Below, one piece after another: positions 1 to 12,851 of a stretch of DNA of 64,000 nucleotides (its first letter is position 1; each line of letters begins with the position of its first letter). The stretch covers positions 9,270,231 through 9,334,230 of the forward strand of contig NC_134033.1 of NCBI RefSeq assembly GCF_964204645.1. The letters are read 5' to 3'. This DNA comes from Tubulanus polymorphus. Its lineage: Eukaryota; Nemertea; Palaeonemertea; Tubulaniformes; Tubulanidae. A program made the translations under genes and the position numbers. The notes under the pieces were generated by a model. That model was not told where the DNA came from. It saw nothing but the letters and a program-made list of their open reading frames with translations, and ran no database searches.

Positions 1-649
1 AGATATGAACTACGGGGGTCCCCTATCAGCGCAAATGACTTCTTCATCCAGAATTCCGACTGGCTACTTTCGTTCAAAATATCCACAACGTAGCCCGCGC
101 GCATTTACGATTAATTCCCACGGAAAAATCGCATACAAAAAGACCAAACATGTTTGATGTGATGCTTATAATTTGATGATTAAATCGAATCAGATGTCAC
201 AGCGTACCTTTACGATAATACCATAAACCTAGATTTCGTATGTGATAAACGGGGATCATATGATGAATCGCAAAGGCGCGCGGTGGGCCTTGGATGCAGG
301 AAAATTGTCGGAATCGGAAAAAAAAATTAATGACTGAAAAATTAATGCTGGGCGCAGTACGCAGAGCACCCCTGCTGGATACGCACCTGATTTGGATGAC
401 TTAACTCAAAAGGAACAGTTCAGAGAGTTTAATAGGACAAATAATATCGAATTTGAACGACTTTGAAAGAGGGGTGATTTTGCTTGCTCTCGCGCGAAGC
501 TTTTCTCCCTCCCGCTGTCCCAGCTACTGGAGAGGACCCAATTGAGCATCAGCGGCAAAGCCTACGTTACGGCACCTCATATCATGCGGCAGCCATCGAC
601 TAGTATATTGTGTCGCATAGATGTCGCATAGATGTCGCAACTAGTAGCA

Positions 650-755
650 CATGCTGTGCAGTCATATTTTTCGTCTCTATCAGTTGCAAATTGCACGTGC
701 GTCATGCTGTACAGTCATATTTTTCGTCTCTATCAGTTGCAAATGGCAAGTGCGT
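650..755. repeat. 53-bp tandem duplication
   Basis: The segment beginning CATGCTGTGCAGTCATATT is repeated once, 53 bp on, with very few changes. It is preceded by a small ATGTCGCATAG duplication at 610-635. Confidence 0.8.
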
Positions 756-2860
756 ACACGAAAAAAGGAGGGGCGGAGGAGTGCGTTAACTGCATTTTTC
801 AAAAAGTTCCAAATTTTTTATTTAAATTCACGAAAAAATTGTCTCACATGCGTTTCTTTACTGTTTGCTCTCTGCGGTTCTAAGCTCAAAATCAATAGGT
901 TCCAAAGCGCCATACGCAAGACAGGTGTCACTCGCCACTTTTCCGATTAAATCACCAGATAATATCCGTACGATTACTCTGATCTACAAATACTGCCACT
1001 GTATAACAAGAGGACTTTAGAGTTCTGAGGTTCGAAGAAGCAGTCTTATTAGGAATAGGTTCATAGATGGCAAACTATGAAAAAAGTGAATGGCTAGGAA
1101 ATATAGAAAAACATCTCATCGATGTGTGAATAGTACTTTGTAATCAATAAGGTTTAGTCAAGATTATTCCATTTTAGGAGTCAGTTTAAAGACTTATGAT
1201 TGGTGGTTACACGATGCAAAATAAGTCAACCAAGTTATAACCACTGGAAAACTCGAGTAAAGCGCAAAACGATTTATCAAATAAATCGAATGTAGCCACA
1301 TGACATGATTGAAAAAACGCTGATCAGTGTTGTGACGATAATATAACGAGATTCCACAATAATGATGAAAAAGTCCGAGATTGGTTCCTTGAGCTGGAGG
1401 TTTATTCTAAAGTTTCAACTATAGCCATCTTCAGCAATACTGAGTTACATCAGAAAACTATGAAATATTGACCAAGAAGGTGTGATCAGTCATGAAAGAA
1501 ATGTATCTGTCAAACGTTTCTGTAAAGCTGTTGATATCCTTAAAAAAATATTCTAATATCATGCGCAGAATACCAAAGGTCGGCAGAAATTATTTGAGAC
1601 TTTGTGAATTAAAATGTGGAGACTATCGAATTATTCCATCCACTAGCTGGCTTAAGTCATAATAATCGATCAAAAGTCAAAGGAATCTCTGTTACGCCTA
1701 TTCAAATACATGTATGTATTCAAATATTTTTTTCTTATTTTTCTGTTTGCATTGCGCACGTGGTAATATTATTGTTCATATCTGACGTCATCGACAAATT
1801 GAGGCTCGAAGCTCCGCTTGTCAATCAACTTCATTGGTTCATACACCAGACCCAACCAATTCCATGAATGATTTTTTTTTCCAGGAAAATGGACCAGCTT
1901 CCCAGAATATTTTCCAAAAAAGAAACGTTTTCTAGGTAATTTTACAACACCGCTTGTATGCCAAACTTTTATGAACCTGATAATCAGATAAATCAAGATG
2001 ATAATTTAAACCTTTTTTGATTCACAGCCTTTATTTAACTTAGACATTATTGTTATTGACCCATTTGAATATGTTTGCATTTTGTGATGATGCCTTTCGA
2101 ACCTCTATTGTCTGATGAGCATAACCTCCTAAGGCTCAGTTTATGAAAAAGATCCATGGACCCTTTAAAATGCGGATAATTGGAAGAATTATAATCAGGT
2201 GAATGAAAAGCCTTCAATTAGATGTGACAACACTAGATCGGACCAGTTTTTCGCGAAAGTAGAAAGGAGAATAAAAAACATGACACTGGCCTAAATGATT
2301 TACTTTTGAACGGATTGCAGGACCTAGGTAGTCAGTCTCTGAACAATGCGGACCAATTTACACCGGTCTAACTACATGTAGTTGTCGTGTGAACGTAGCT
2401 ATAATGTTTACCGTGAGACGCAGCTGTTTCAATGAAATGAAATTACAAGTTGGGAATAGCGTAGGGCCTGCCATAGGCCTATGGGCCCCTCCATTCAACT
2501 CGCTGTAAGTACCTTAGGCCACAAGTCAACTAAAATCAGACTAAAATGCATCAACTTACCCCTATAGCGTCAATTCACAAACATCGCAAATTCCAGTTTC
2601 AATTCCCTTGTCTCAAAAATGACTATGGTAGACGGATCTGTTGGTGCTACAACTGTATTTTCAACTCTCATTTTTCATTTTCAAATAACAATAGAATCTG
2701 ATATCCCATGGTTACAGCATTACCAATATAAAAAGTGTCAGTATTAGTATGATCAGCCATTGCATTTTCAAATTATCAAGTTATTTCATTAACATATGAT
2801 GGAATGACTTTAAATGAGAAAAGAATGTTTGGTATCATCAACAATTACTTATTGGCTGTT

Positions 2861-3567
2861 GTTTCTATAGTAACTGGCTCCATAACTAATGATAACTAAT
2901 TATTCGAAAAATTAATTTAGAGGGTCTTAAATCACTTTTTTCAATTACTGACTGATATTGTAAATTTTATGTAAAAAAAAGTCCTTAGAAAAGAATTCAA
3001 CCCCCAAATTGCAGTAAAATACAAAAAAGTGCACCGTTGCCATAGTAACATCCTTGTAAAATTGCTTTAACATTGTTGTCCAGATAACATGTCAGCAGGT
3101 ATGTTGTAAAAATATCCCAATTCCATTTTATAGACGAGGTAATTCCAATTAATTCAATAAAACATTTAACCAGCTATGACTATATGAAAATTCATGGTTT
3201 TCCCTAAGCATCCCGTCACCATGGCGACAGTTGGAAGTATCCCAAAATGTTGTTACTACCAGATAGCCATTGACCCGTGCTAACATGACATGTATAGATT
3301 TGTAAAATATTTTATCATACTGGGCTGCACTAACAACTTATTTGGGCTTCTTACTGCGAAAATGAAGTTATTTTTAATAAAAAGTAAAATTTCGGCATGA
3401 TAGCATTGTTGAAACTGTTCATTGTTGCTTTTATCGGATAGGCCATACCCAATAATATATAGGTAGGTCTAAGAATTTTCAATTTATCTACAATACTTTT
3501 TGAGTAATCCACCGTTTAAAAAACCTTCCTTACAGCATATATTTTACCAGCACGTTACCTTAGCAAC
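2861..3567. promoter_or_regulatory. Spaced X-box (RFX-type) palindromes
   Basis: Imperfect palindromes GTTTCTATAGTAAC (2861), GTTGCCATAGTAAC (3036), GTCACCATGGCGAC (3215) and GTTACCTTAGCAAC (3554) match or nearly match the RFX X-box pattern GTnnCC-AT-nGnAAC. The first three are about 175 bp apart. Flanking sequence is AT-rich and not clearly repeated. No gene is seen nearby, so function is unproven. Confidence 0.45.
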
Positions 3568-4282
3568 GCAATATCTCGGCCCGGCTTATGTTTCCAGGGT
3601 TACATATCTGCCCAAATAAGCTTGAGAATCTTATCTTTCTTCAATGGAAATTTGGGCTTTGAGGTATTCCAGGTAAGCGAAATCATATTTCTAGAGTGTT
3701 TTTGAGACTTGGAGCCTGGACTAATATATACGAACCACTGATACATTTGTGTCTTCCTTGTTAAAAGAGGTTGCGAAATCAGTAATCCGGAAAAGTATTG
3801 GACAATGCTTAATTCTGCAACTAAGTGCAAAAGACAATGAAGCTAAATGACAACCATATTTTAAACTGCGACAAAACCGCTGATAAAGTAACTAAAGCTA
3901 TCTATAACAAGTTCTATTTTTTCATTTTTCGGAAACTTTATCAGTTTTGGGGTCAGAGTTTAAAGTTGCTCGATTTACATTCCATCTCTCGAGTGCAAAT
4001 CTCGGAGTAATTCTCCATATTACGTGTCTTCTCCAATTCTTCTTTCCCTACGTGTTCCATTCACATATGTCGCACGAAGTAGTTAATAAGAGTATCACAA
4101 CCATCTTGGGCAACATCTCGTAGATACTGCTTTCCCGCCACAACATCCGCAATGGGAAGGAACGCCAAACCATCAAGTTGCCCAGAATAGCTTGAAATCG
4201 TCATCATTGTGGTACCTGAATAGATAAGAATAAATGAGTCAACAACAATCTGAAGAAAATGAAAAAAAACATTGTCATTTTC

Positions 4283-4906
4283 TTACCGGTTTGCCATCCC
4301 GAGCTCGAGTATCTTGCGCCAGATTGATTGTCTTAGGTGGTAAAAACAACCCTCGAACTGCAATGCTTGACCGATGAGGTCTCCCCTGCTTCTGCGTATG
4401 AAGAGACTGGGCAAATTAAGGTACCGGTACTGCAGACGTTCTATGTAAGACAAGCGTTTAATGTTAGTTATCATTCTTGTTGCACGCCTTAGAATGGATT
4501 CTAATTTTTCTATATTTACACCGAAGGAAGGGTTCCAACTAGCTACTGAGAACACCAAACCCTTGTAAAGTTTCAATATTTTTTTTGTATAAGTAAGTTA
4601 TTGTTTTGCTATGGAATAAAGGACTCTATTAGCAGAGGTCGTAATGTCGTCAATATGCGAGTGCGATTTTAAGTCAGCTTGAACAGTCACTCCTATGTCG
4701 CGTTCGTTTGATGTGTACTGGAGAGCCTTTTTTTCGGATTGTGTTTTCATTGAGTAGGAGTACTCTACCTCGGATGTTCCTAACCTCAAAACGTGGCATT
4801 TGTCAGGAATGGAATTGCAACAGATTGATTGTCTTAGGTTGTAAAACAACCCTCGATCTGCAGTCCCTGGTCGGCTAGTAACGACTCCAACGACTCGTGA
4901 GGTCAT
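4283..4906 (-). mobile_element. LINE reverse-transcriptase C-terminal remnant (CR1/L2-like)
   Basis: Two minus-strand pieces in sequence. The first has PDKCHVLRLGTSEVEY, then ERDIGVTVQADLKSHSHI and ANRVLYSIAKQ. The second has LESILRRATRMITNIKRLSY, ERLQYRYLNLPSLFIRRSRG and DLI. This is the familiar end of CR1/L2-type reverse transcriptases. It is broken between 4577 and 4597, and a 47-bp segment (4318-4366) recurs at 4820-4868. A decayed copy. Confidence 0.75.
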
Positions 4907-5900
4907 GGGTTCTGGGAACGACTTAAGTTTTTTGGGATCGAATCCCTTGACGGTGAAGATGTGGCGTGCTGGCGTGGCACGTTATCTATATGGATGCGGC
5001 GCATTGCTGTGGCGCGCTATCGTGAATGCGACAACAGGCCTGTTCTTAAATAGAATTTTTGCTTGGAACGATGTCTGAGCTTACCTTCTTTCCGTCGTTG
5101 ATAGAATCGTCTCACTGGAAATGCCGGTATGTATTTCTATAACGTTCAACACAGACAAGCAAATAATCCATGGGAAATCATTTTCTGAAGCGATTGTTAA
5201 AAAGCGATCTCCAAATTCGCGACCTTGGCATTGTTTTTGTGAACACTGAATTCACAGTCACGGCAGAAAACAATAGAGCGAACATAATACAATAGAACTT
5301 TATTGAAATCTTTTGAATAAAACGATGCAACAAATATAGAATTCCGTCCCAAGTAAGACAATTTAATTAATATCATATACTTGATAAAACGAACTATCGG
5401 TTATAACGAACTATTTTCTATAAAGTTCGCTGTAACGATGTTCCACTGTACATGGTACCCTTTTATAATAGACCACCTCACTCTTTAAGATTTACATTTT
5501 ACAAGGTGCAGTAGCGATTTGTATTTATGAATCGATCAGCGTTCGATATCGTAGTACAGGCAAACCTCGTTAGTACTATTCGGCTTAGAACGAAAACCTC
5601 AGTAACACGATGAATTTAAGAATTCATGGCTTTCCGTATAGCATTTTCCTATAAAAGTATTAGCTCAGTACGATCACGTACATATATTGTACTTTCTTAT
5701 TTTAAAATTTGTAACTTAATTGGATTTATGAATCTCATATGTAATAAGTATCAATAAAGAATTGAATAGTCACCTTATACACATGCCATCAGAGGACGCA
5801 GAGCCGTATATAACAGCTATGCTATTATAAATTGCTAATCTCATGAAACCTGCATACCCTTAATATCGAACTTATTTTCTAAAACATTTGAATATTGAAA
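4907..5900. other. Non-coding stretch with DNA-transposon-like ends
   Basis: No coding sequence. 5385-5452 (TTATAACGAACT ... TTCCACTGTA) and 5560-5690 (TACAGGCAAACCTCGTTAG...) resemble terminal repeats of pogo/Tigger-type MITEs, with TA at the outer edge. Boundaries are not firm. Confidence 0.35.
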
Positions 5901-6313
5901 ATATAGCTCCAAAGCAGCGATAACGGGTTTTCTGCACATCCTCGTTCGTATTCTTGATCTTCTGAATACTGTGTCGACGATCGCGTGTACGCTGATCCAG
6001 CCGCATCATGCCATAAAAATCGAAGGTAAGTTAGAATCCTGTTCAACTGTCAAAACGGTTTTTTCAAAGGACGGTTGACAAACAGTCAATGAGACCTACT
6101 TTGAAACCATGGATGACATGGATCCGATGGTTATTTGACTCGAAAATCGACTGTTAGGCCTCAATTAGTCTTTATGGATTTCAAAAGAGCGTTTGATAAG
6201 GTCCAACATCAGCGATTACTAAATAAGCTATTCGGAAACGGTATCAATGATCGGTCGCTTAAATGGACCAGCAGATTTCTCTGAAGGAAAACAGGTGGCC
6301 GAATTCAACGAAA
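5901..6313 (+). mobile_element. LINE fragment, left half, interrupted by a larger element
   Basis: Begins with a dispersed head (AAAGCAGCGATAACGGGTTT) also present at 21991. It then encodes FMDFKRAFDKVQHQRLLNKL, FGNGINDRSLKW and further reverse-transcriptase residues. It stops abruptly at 6313, where the inverted-repeat element begins; the matching right half resumes at 12127. Confidence 0.75.
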
Positions 6314-7307
6314 AAGGGTGTATGCGACAAATAAGGAAAATACAGTTAATTTCCCTTTTTTCGGCTTAATTTTGAAGTAGATGAAAACCTGTTTTCTTTG
6401 AATTGAAGCCACGGGAACCACTTAACCTCATTTTCAAGCCGGCTTAGAATAGGCGATGTTGGGTTATTATGTCATTGATTTGCACAAAACGGACACCAGT
6501 ATAATCAAATTCCCATCCTCGATGGCGAGCGTTTCCAAAAACCCAGCAACAGTGAGTTCCGGGAACTCATTTTGACATGGAATGTCGGAATCCCAGCCTT
6601 TGATAATTTCCCATCTCCACCATGACCCAATAGACTCAATTACTGAAATAATTTGCGGACCTCATTTTGACACGACGTTAAGAATTCAAAACCCGCCAAG
6701 GAATCGACCACGAAATTGAATTAATAAAACTGTTGATAAATGAATAAAAGTTTACCGGTAGGAAATTATACGGAACAATTATCATCTTACCCACGTACGT
6801 GTATATTTATACCCAGCATTATAGATATTATTGAAGTTTTCAGTTAAACAAGCCATAACAGAATTTACGTGACATGAACTACTACCACAAAATAAGCTTT
6901 TCATCTTATTCCTAAAGGAACTGGTTCAACACTAATCAGTTATCTATTTTGTTACTAGCATGCAAAGCAAAACATTCAAATGTTTTTGATATATTCTAAA
7001 TGTATTGTTTGCTTTTATTTCTATTAACGGAATTGATGGAAAAGTTGTTTAGCTGAATCGCAGTATCGTCTCGCAACTGGATCTTTTATGACACAGTGTA
7101 TTATACTTTTTCCACTGTCGGGTTATTTTCAAAGTGATTCACAATACGCGAGCGGATCTATTGCTATATGATAGTGATGGAGATTGAATACTAATTAAAG
7201 ATAGAATGTCAGCTCTGTATTAGTGTATTAGTGTATATAAATATATATATTTATTAACGTGTCATCTCGATTAACAAGCCAGCCTATAATAAGGCTTACA
7301 AGACACA

Positions 7308-8098
7308 TTAACATTTACAAGTACAACAAACATGTGACATTGGATTAAGAATAAAGAATTTAGAATTTCGAAGTTTCATTGCGGCTGATATGAATCCGCA
7401 AACACTTACGATACGACTATTACTTAGTAGAATTTTAGTTTTTACGGCATTAGACAAAAGATTGATATCTAGTTCTAGGATACCATTGATCTTAGAAAAG
7501 AGGTCATTACGTAGATTAACGTATTTGTAGCAAGTGCACAAGAAATGTTCCTCTTCTCAACTTCATTCGCTGTACATGCAACACATATTGTTCAATTGGC
7601 AAATTGCGGTAGCGACCTAGTTCTATGTTCAAGGGGAAAGTACCATTTCTTAACCTTGCTATTGTGGAGCGGTTTGAACGTGATGTGTGTAATTTGACAT
7701 AGTCTTCTGTTCCAAATTTTGGCTTAAGTACGGTATAAGTACGGAGTTTTGATTGCAGAGGAACATTTCTTGACCACGTTATTGCATAGTTTCTATATAA
7801 AATTATTCTAATATCATTCAAAACCTTTTTGATTTGATGGGTATTTAAAATAGATGTTCTCATAAAAATATTCCATATTACATTCAGTTAGAACTGACTT
7901 GACGAATGAACACCAATTAACTTTGCCAATAAAGGCCTGTTCATAATCATAGAGAAACAAATGTTTGGTTAATCTAGTATCTGGCATATTACAAAGACGA
8001 AACCATAGGCGCAAAACCTCAATACGATGCCTAATAAATACCGGTAGCCATCCCATATCACCTTCAATCGATAACAAAGATGATTTGTATATGCCCAT
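7308..8098 (-). mobile_element. LINE C-terminal region remnant, frameshifted
   Basis: Minus strand, three frames in order: LLSIEGDMGWLPVFIRHRIE with VLRLWFRLCNMPDTRLTK; KLRTYTVLKPKFGTEDYVKL with RLRNGTFPLNIELGRYRNLP; and CTCYKYVNLRNDLF. These match the conserved region after the reverse transcriptase in many lophotrochozoan LINEs. At least two frameshifts show decay. Lies inside the 5.8-kb element. Confidence 0.75.
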
Positions 8099-11000
8099 GT
8101 AATAGCTAGAAAGGACATAAGTAGCAAATAATCACGAATCTGAGAATGTTCAATGTATACACTGACTTTTAAGTGTTCTTAATATCCAGCAGTGATGTAT
8201 AGTGCGTGTATTATTGAAGTTCGTTTAAGTGTCCATGTGCAATAGGTATTATCGGGTAGACGGAATGGCCTGGTCGCTATCGGTCTATATAGCTTTATGC
8301 CCTAATGTTACGGAATTATAAATAAAATGCTCTAGTATAGGCCTACAAAGAAAGTCTTTACAGCGGTCAAATGCATGGTCTCGAAGAAAGAGCGAACCAT
8401 GCGAAAGTTGTTTACAAAATAATGTGAATTATCAGGCCAGTAGTAGGCGGCATTGCAACTGATTCGAAATAGTTGTGTCATCACTAAGAAATATCACTTT
8501 TAGATTAATAGTTTTAGCCGGTGCTCGTGGTAATTCTGATGCGAGAATGGTGTGATCAGATTAAACCAAATGATATTTTAATTTTCGTATAGTAATTACA
8601 ATTGGTCGTTTGATTCAATTGTTCATTTTCTTGAAAATAGAAACCCTTATAGAACTCAGATGGAAAATCCACTATGTTAATCCACTAGTTTAAGCAAGTT
8701 TCGTTTTATCTAAATAATAGGCCTATGTTCAGTGAGTTTCGATCACAATGAGTTAAATTAGATATGATTATCATTGTTATGAGTATGAGCCAATTAGATT
8801 GGACTTATGATTGAACGTTCCGGTTTCATACAACAAAACAAATAGAATGGATATTCTATATCATGAAAATATATCAAATAATATGTGAAACATTTCACAT
8901 TGACACGATGCAGTGATATTAGTGAGCTATTTGTTCTATTGACGTTGACCGTGAACATGAATAAATGTACTTGTACCAGCAGAACAATTTTTGTCAGAAC
9001 AGTCTTTGAACAGTTGAGTTACCTCCAGTTGAAGAATTAACTTTATAGTATTTGAAAAAAATGGATTTTAATGCCTGATTCATAAGTCCTCATTTAATAT
9101 CTTCTGATATCTGTCTCATAATCGGGCAACGCATATGGTATAGGAACAAACCTCACGGGTTTCAAAGTCCTGAAATAGGCTTTTGAGATCGGAATCGCTG
9201 TCGTCATCTTGTTATCATTTTAATACCTTCAACATTATTCAGAGCTTATCTCTTATTTATTTGGTGTGTCCCTACTAACCCACCACTCCTGCCGGGACTG
9301 AATTACGGGCTCGGATTTTGAAGTCAAAATTCGGGGTAACGAATATTCTATGTATGGATTATCGCAGATTCACTGAAATTTCAGTTTATATAAAACATCC
9401 AGTTAGGAAATTCCAGTTCAGTAAATAATTCCATTCAACCTGCACCAGCAAGCAACGATCTGGGGCTTTTAGTGTCGGCATTATATAATTATATATAGGC
9501 CTACTTTGAAATTCTGAAATAACTGAGCCATATTGACTGTGTTTTTTCTGCTCTCGTTTTCAATGAATTAATAGTCCGAAAGTTAATATTAACACATAGA
9601 CTATATAGGCACGCTACGGTTAAGATAATAGTGAAATCGATCAGTCTAATGCGACACAGATTAAAGGTATCGGTAATGAAAACTAGTCTATGAAAAATAG
9701 GGTGTGAGTGCTGACTCCTACACCCTAAATTCTAGTAAAGAAATTATTTTTTCATGTGGTCCAACCAGTATTTGATAAATCTATGCCAATGAACCTACAG
9801 AAAGATCGCATAGGAGACAGTTTAGGTGATGGTCTCACTGTATAAACTAATAGGGTTGCTCGTTCAGCCGCTCTCAAGTGCTCTCAAGAATACTTAGTTC
9901 TAATCCATCCCAAAATAAATTGTGCCATTTCTATTTGAAGCCTTTTACCTTATACAGAAACAAGAGGATATCGCCATAGTTGCACCATGGGCTCGCTATA
10001 ACAAAAACAACTGAGGAGGTCAATAGTCAACGGGATCCAATATCCAGTACTCTGCTTTGCAATTAAAATGGACCTACAAAAATCCGAATACATCTCTACA
10101 TTTTGTTTCATGTCTTTCGATAAAATAGAAAAAACCACACTATCAAAAACGATGATATCTAAAATGTGCAATGAACATCTTTAGGCAAATACTGACCTTC
10201 AATTTCAAAGATTGTATTTATGGATTAATAATACACGATATACATTAATAGACATAATTTAGTTATCGAGCCCATTGCAGGTCTATGCAATCTAATATTA
10301 TTTGAATATGTATTTATCAAGTAAGTTAACGCATTAATACGGTTGTTGATTTATAAGCGTGAGTCTATCCGGGTAACGGGTAATAATCCGCCACATAAAA
10401 ATCTAGCCCTTCCAAATTGAATTTCATAACATGTTAATCGATGATTCTCATCTTGATTAAGAAAAACATTTATCGATGTTACTTTTTCTACTGAGCACTA
10501 GATGATCGACAGTAATCCCTTCAAAGTGTACTGCGAACGCTAGCGAAGCACACGAATCATTTTAAGGAATGATAACTTGAGGATATTTTGATTCTAGGAG
10601 TACGAGTTGTTGATTAGATTCGAACCTCAGCCCATAGAATAAGACAATTGGCTAATAAAGGTCACGTGAAAATGAATAATGTCTATTTAACCTAAATTCA
10701 ATGATTTTACATATATATATTCCTCAACACCGTTGTAAAAAATATTATCCACGGGTTTCTAAAATATTGCATGTTTCCACTGTTTCCCAATCTCTGCAGT
10801 ATGCAATCCTTACGTCGAATTAAATACTACGATCAGAATTACAATTTCATAACCTTGTTTATCAACTTTAGGTGACAGTGATCAAATGATAATTGAGAAT
10901 AATAAAGAATATTGTTTCTGAAGTATATTTCAGAAACAATATTGCTTGGGGTATGTTTTTCGATTGAATTCGATTAATTCGCCATATAAAACAAAAGCGA

Positions 11001-11790
11001 TCAGACCATTTAGTACCCCGATAATACGGATTTAGGCACGGGTATTTGTGCAGGCATCATCATCTCCATATACATATGATAAATTATTGCTGGAGATTTA
11101 TAATATAAGTCAAAGCACTGATGCAGCATTGTAGTAAAGATTGACTGTTTATTTCCTGACGCTCGTTATTGCCTATAGGCCTACACAAGAATAGAGATCA
11201 GATGAAATGAAGTCCTGTCATTCAACCAAACGGATATTCAATTAATTTCGTTAATAAAGAAGCAAACCAAACTAAAGAAATAAAATCATTTCTTTGACAG
11301 AATTTGAACTTGGACCCTGAATGCTTTGTTTTGCACACACCCAGCTACTAACAAAATACACAACGGTTTGTATTGCCTATTGATTCGTTGCGCATGCAGT
11401 GAAGTCATTGTAGTGTATAATACTATTTCTCGTGGATTTTATTGGAGGTTGGAAAATAAATGCGCTTACACTCTGCAAATATGATTTACACTCTATCAAG
11501 CATCAGAATTTGATAAAGTAACTTATCTATAATAATTGTGACTTTCATAATTACGGAACTTTGTTCCAGGTTTTGGAACCTAAAACTTCGATTGTTATAA
11601 TATATTTAAAAAGATGTATAGTGTACAACCTACTGATTAATGAGGTTTCAACTTGTTTATATGTAGTGGACTTAAAAATAGTAATATATAAGATAGAATA
11701 GTTTTTTGGGAGTTTTTCTTTATTTTCTACTTGATTTAAATTCGAGTCCCTGGCAGGTTTAAAATGTTTAATGCCGCGTTAACTCCGTAA
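8099..11790. other. Interior of the inverted-repeat element, no genes
   Basis: AT-rich DNA without supported coding sequence or RNA gene. The only ordered structure I see is a 36-bp hairpin at 10908-10943. Confidence 0.6.
10908..10943. repeat. 36-bp perfect hairpin
   Basis: AATATTGTTTCTGAA, six bases, then its exact reverse complement TTCAGAAACAATATT. Fifteen paired bases without mismatch. Confidence 0.9.
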
Positions 11791-12126
11791 ATCACGGTAT
11801 TTGACCTTATTGGGCCATTAGGAAGACGGGAAATTATCGAAGGCTGGGATTCCGACATTCCATGTCAAAATGAGTTCCCGGAACTCACTGTTGCTGGGTT
11901 TTTGGAAACGCTCGCCATCGAGGATGGGAATTTGATTATACTGGTGTCCGTTCTGTGCAAATCAATGACATAATAACCCAACATCGCCTATTCTAAGCCG
12001 GCTTGAAAATGAGGTTAAGTGGTTCCCGTGGCTTCAATTCAAAGAAAACAGGTTTTCATCTACTTCAAATTTAAGCCGAAAACAGGGAAATTAACTGTAT
12101 TTTCCTTATTTGTCGCATACACCCTT

Positions 12127-12235
12127 GAAACTGTCTCATCTTGGAATAAATCGGTCTAACTAGTGGAGTCACGCAAGGTAGTATCCTAAGTCGTCTTCTC
12201 TTCACTCTCCTGATAGATGATATGTAGAGTAATTC
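12127..12235 (+). mobile_element. LINE fragment, right half
   Basis: Resumes the reverse transcriptase broken at 6313, with GLTSGVTQGSILSRLLFTLL followed by a D-D-M segment (the 'GvpQGsvLgPllF..y.nDi' motif), but with a frameshift and stops. The start, GAAACTGTCTCATCTTGG, aligns with GGAACGCCTCATCTCGG of the intact copy at 22188. Confidence 0.75.
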
Positions 12236-12419
12236 AAAATGACAGAGTATATTTCCAAAACGACCAAATCTAAAATGTACCCGACAGAGTATATTTCCAA
12301 AACGACCTAAACAAGCTGTGTTCCGTCCATGGTCAGAAACATGGAAGATGGGCTTCAACCTGAAAGGCATGATATGGATATTGGATACAAAGAAAACCCA
12401 GGTTCAGATTATACCTTTG

Positions 12420-12851
12420 TGTTCGAATGAGAAGATTATTTTGTTCGAATAAAGATTACTCATTGTAACGAATCGAAAAGACTATTTAGTTCCACCAGAA
12501 TTTTGTTCTGGAAAGAAAAACACTTTGATCGAATAATATGTCTGTTCGAACAAAAATCTTAATGTCCCGAAAAGAAAATCTTGTTCGAATGAAAACAATT
12601 CCATTTGATGGAACAATATGCTTTTTGTTCGAACGAAAACTTTTCTTCGTTCTGACAAAAAAATTTGTTCGAATAAAAAGCTATGTTATTGTTGAAGTGA
12701 AAAACTTTTTACCGCGACAAGAATTTTGTCGGGTGAAAAAAATTTTGTTTCGACCAAATGTTTGAATGAAAATAATTCGGTTCGATTGAAAAACTTTTTA
12801 CAATATACTTGTTCAAACAGAAAACTTAACATTCTGACAAGAGAATGAAAA
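12420..12851. repeat. Dispersed TTCGAACGAAAA-rich repeat tract
   Basis: Degenerate short units around TTGTTCGAACGAAAA in both orientations. Open frames in this tract are by-products of the simple composition. Confidence 0.65.

Larger units (their letters stand above)
1..4060. other. Gene-free AT-rich stretch
   Basis: No supported coding sequence. It contains a 53-bp tandem duplication near 650-755 and a spaced series of X-box-like palindromes at 2861-3567 (listed separately). Short frames here lack domains, splice context or codon-like composition. Confidence 0.6.
6314..12126. mobile_element. 5.8-kb element with long terminal inverted repeats inserted in a LINE
   Basis: The left end AAGGGTGTATGCGACAAAT (6314) and the right end are exact reverse complements and stay nearly identical for about 300 bp (few mismatches). 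Weaker similarity runs inwards to about 400 bp. GAAA stands on both outer sides (6310-6313, 12127-12130), a candidate 4-bp target duplication. Joining the flanks restores a continuous LINE matching the uninterrupted copy near 22.2 kb. Inside are a LINE remnant and non-coding DNA; no transposase is recognised, so it is non-autonomous or decayed. Confidence 0.8.
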
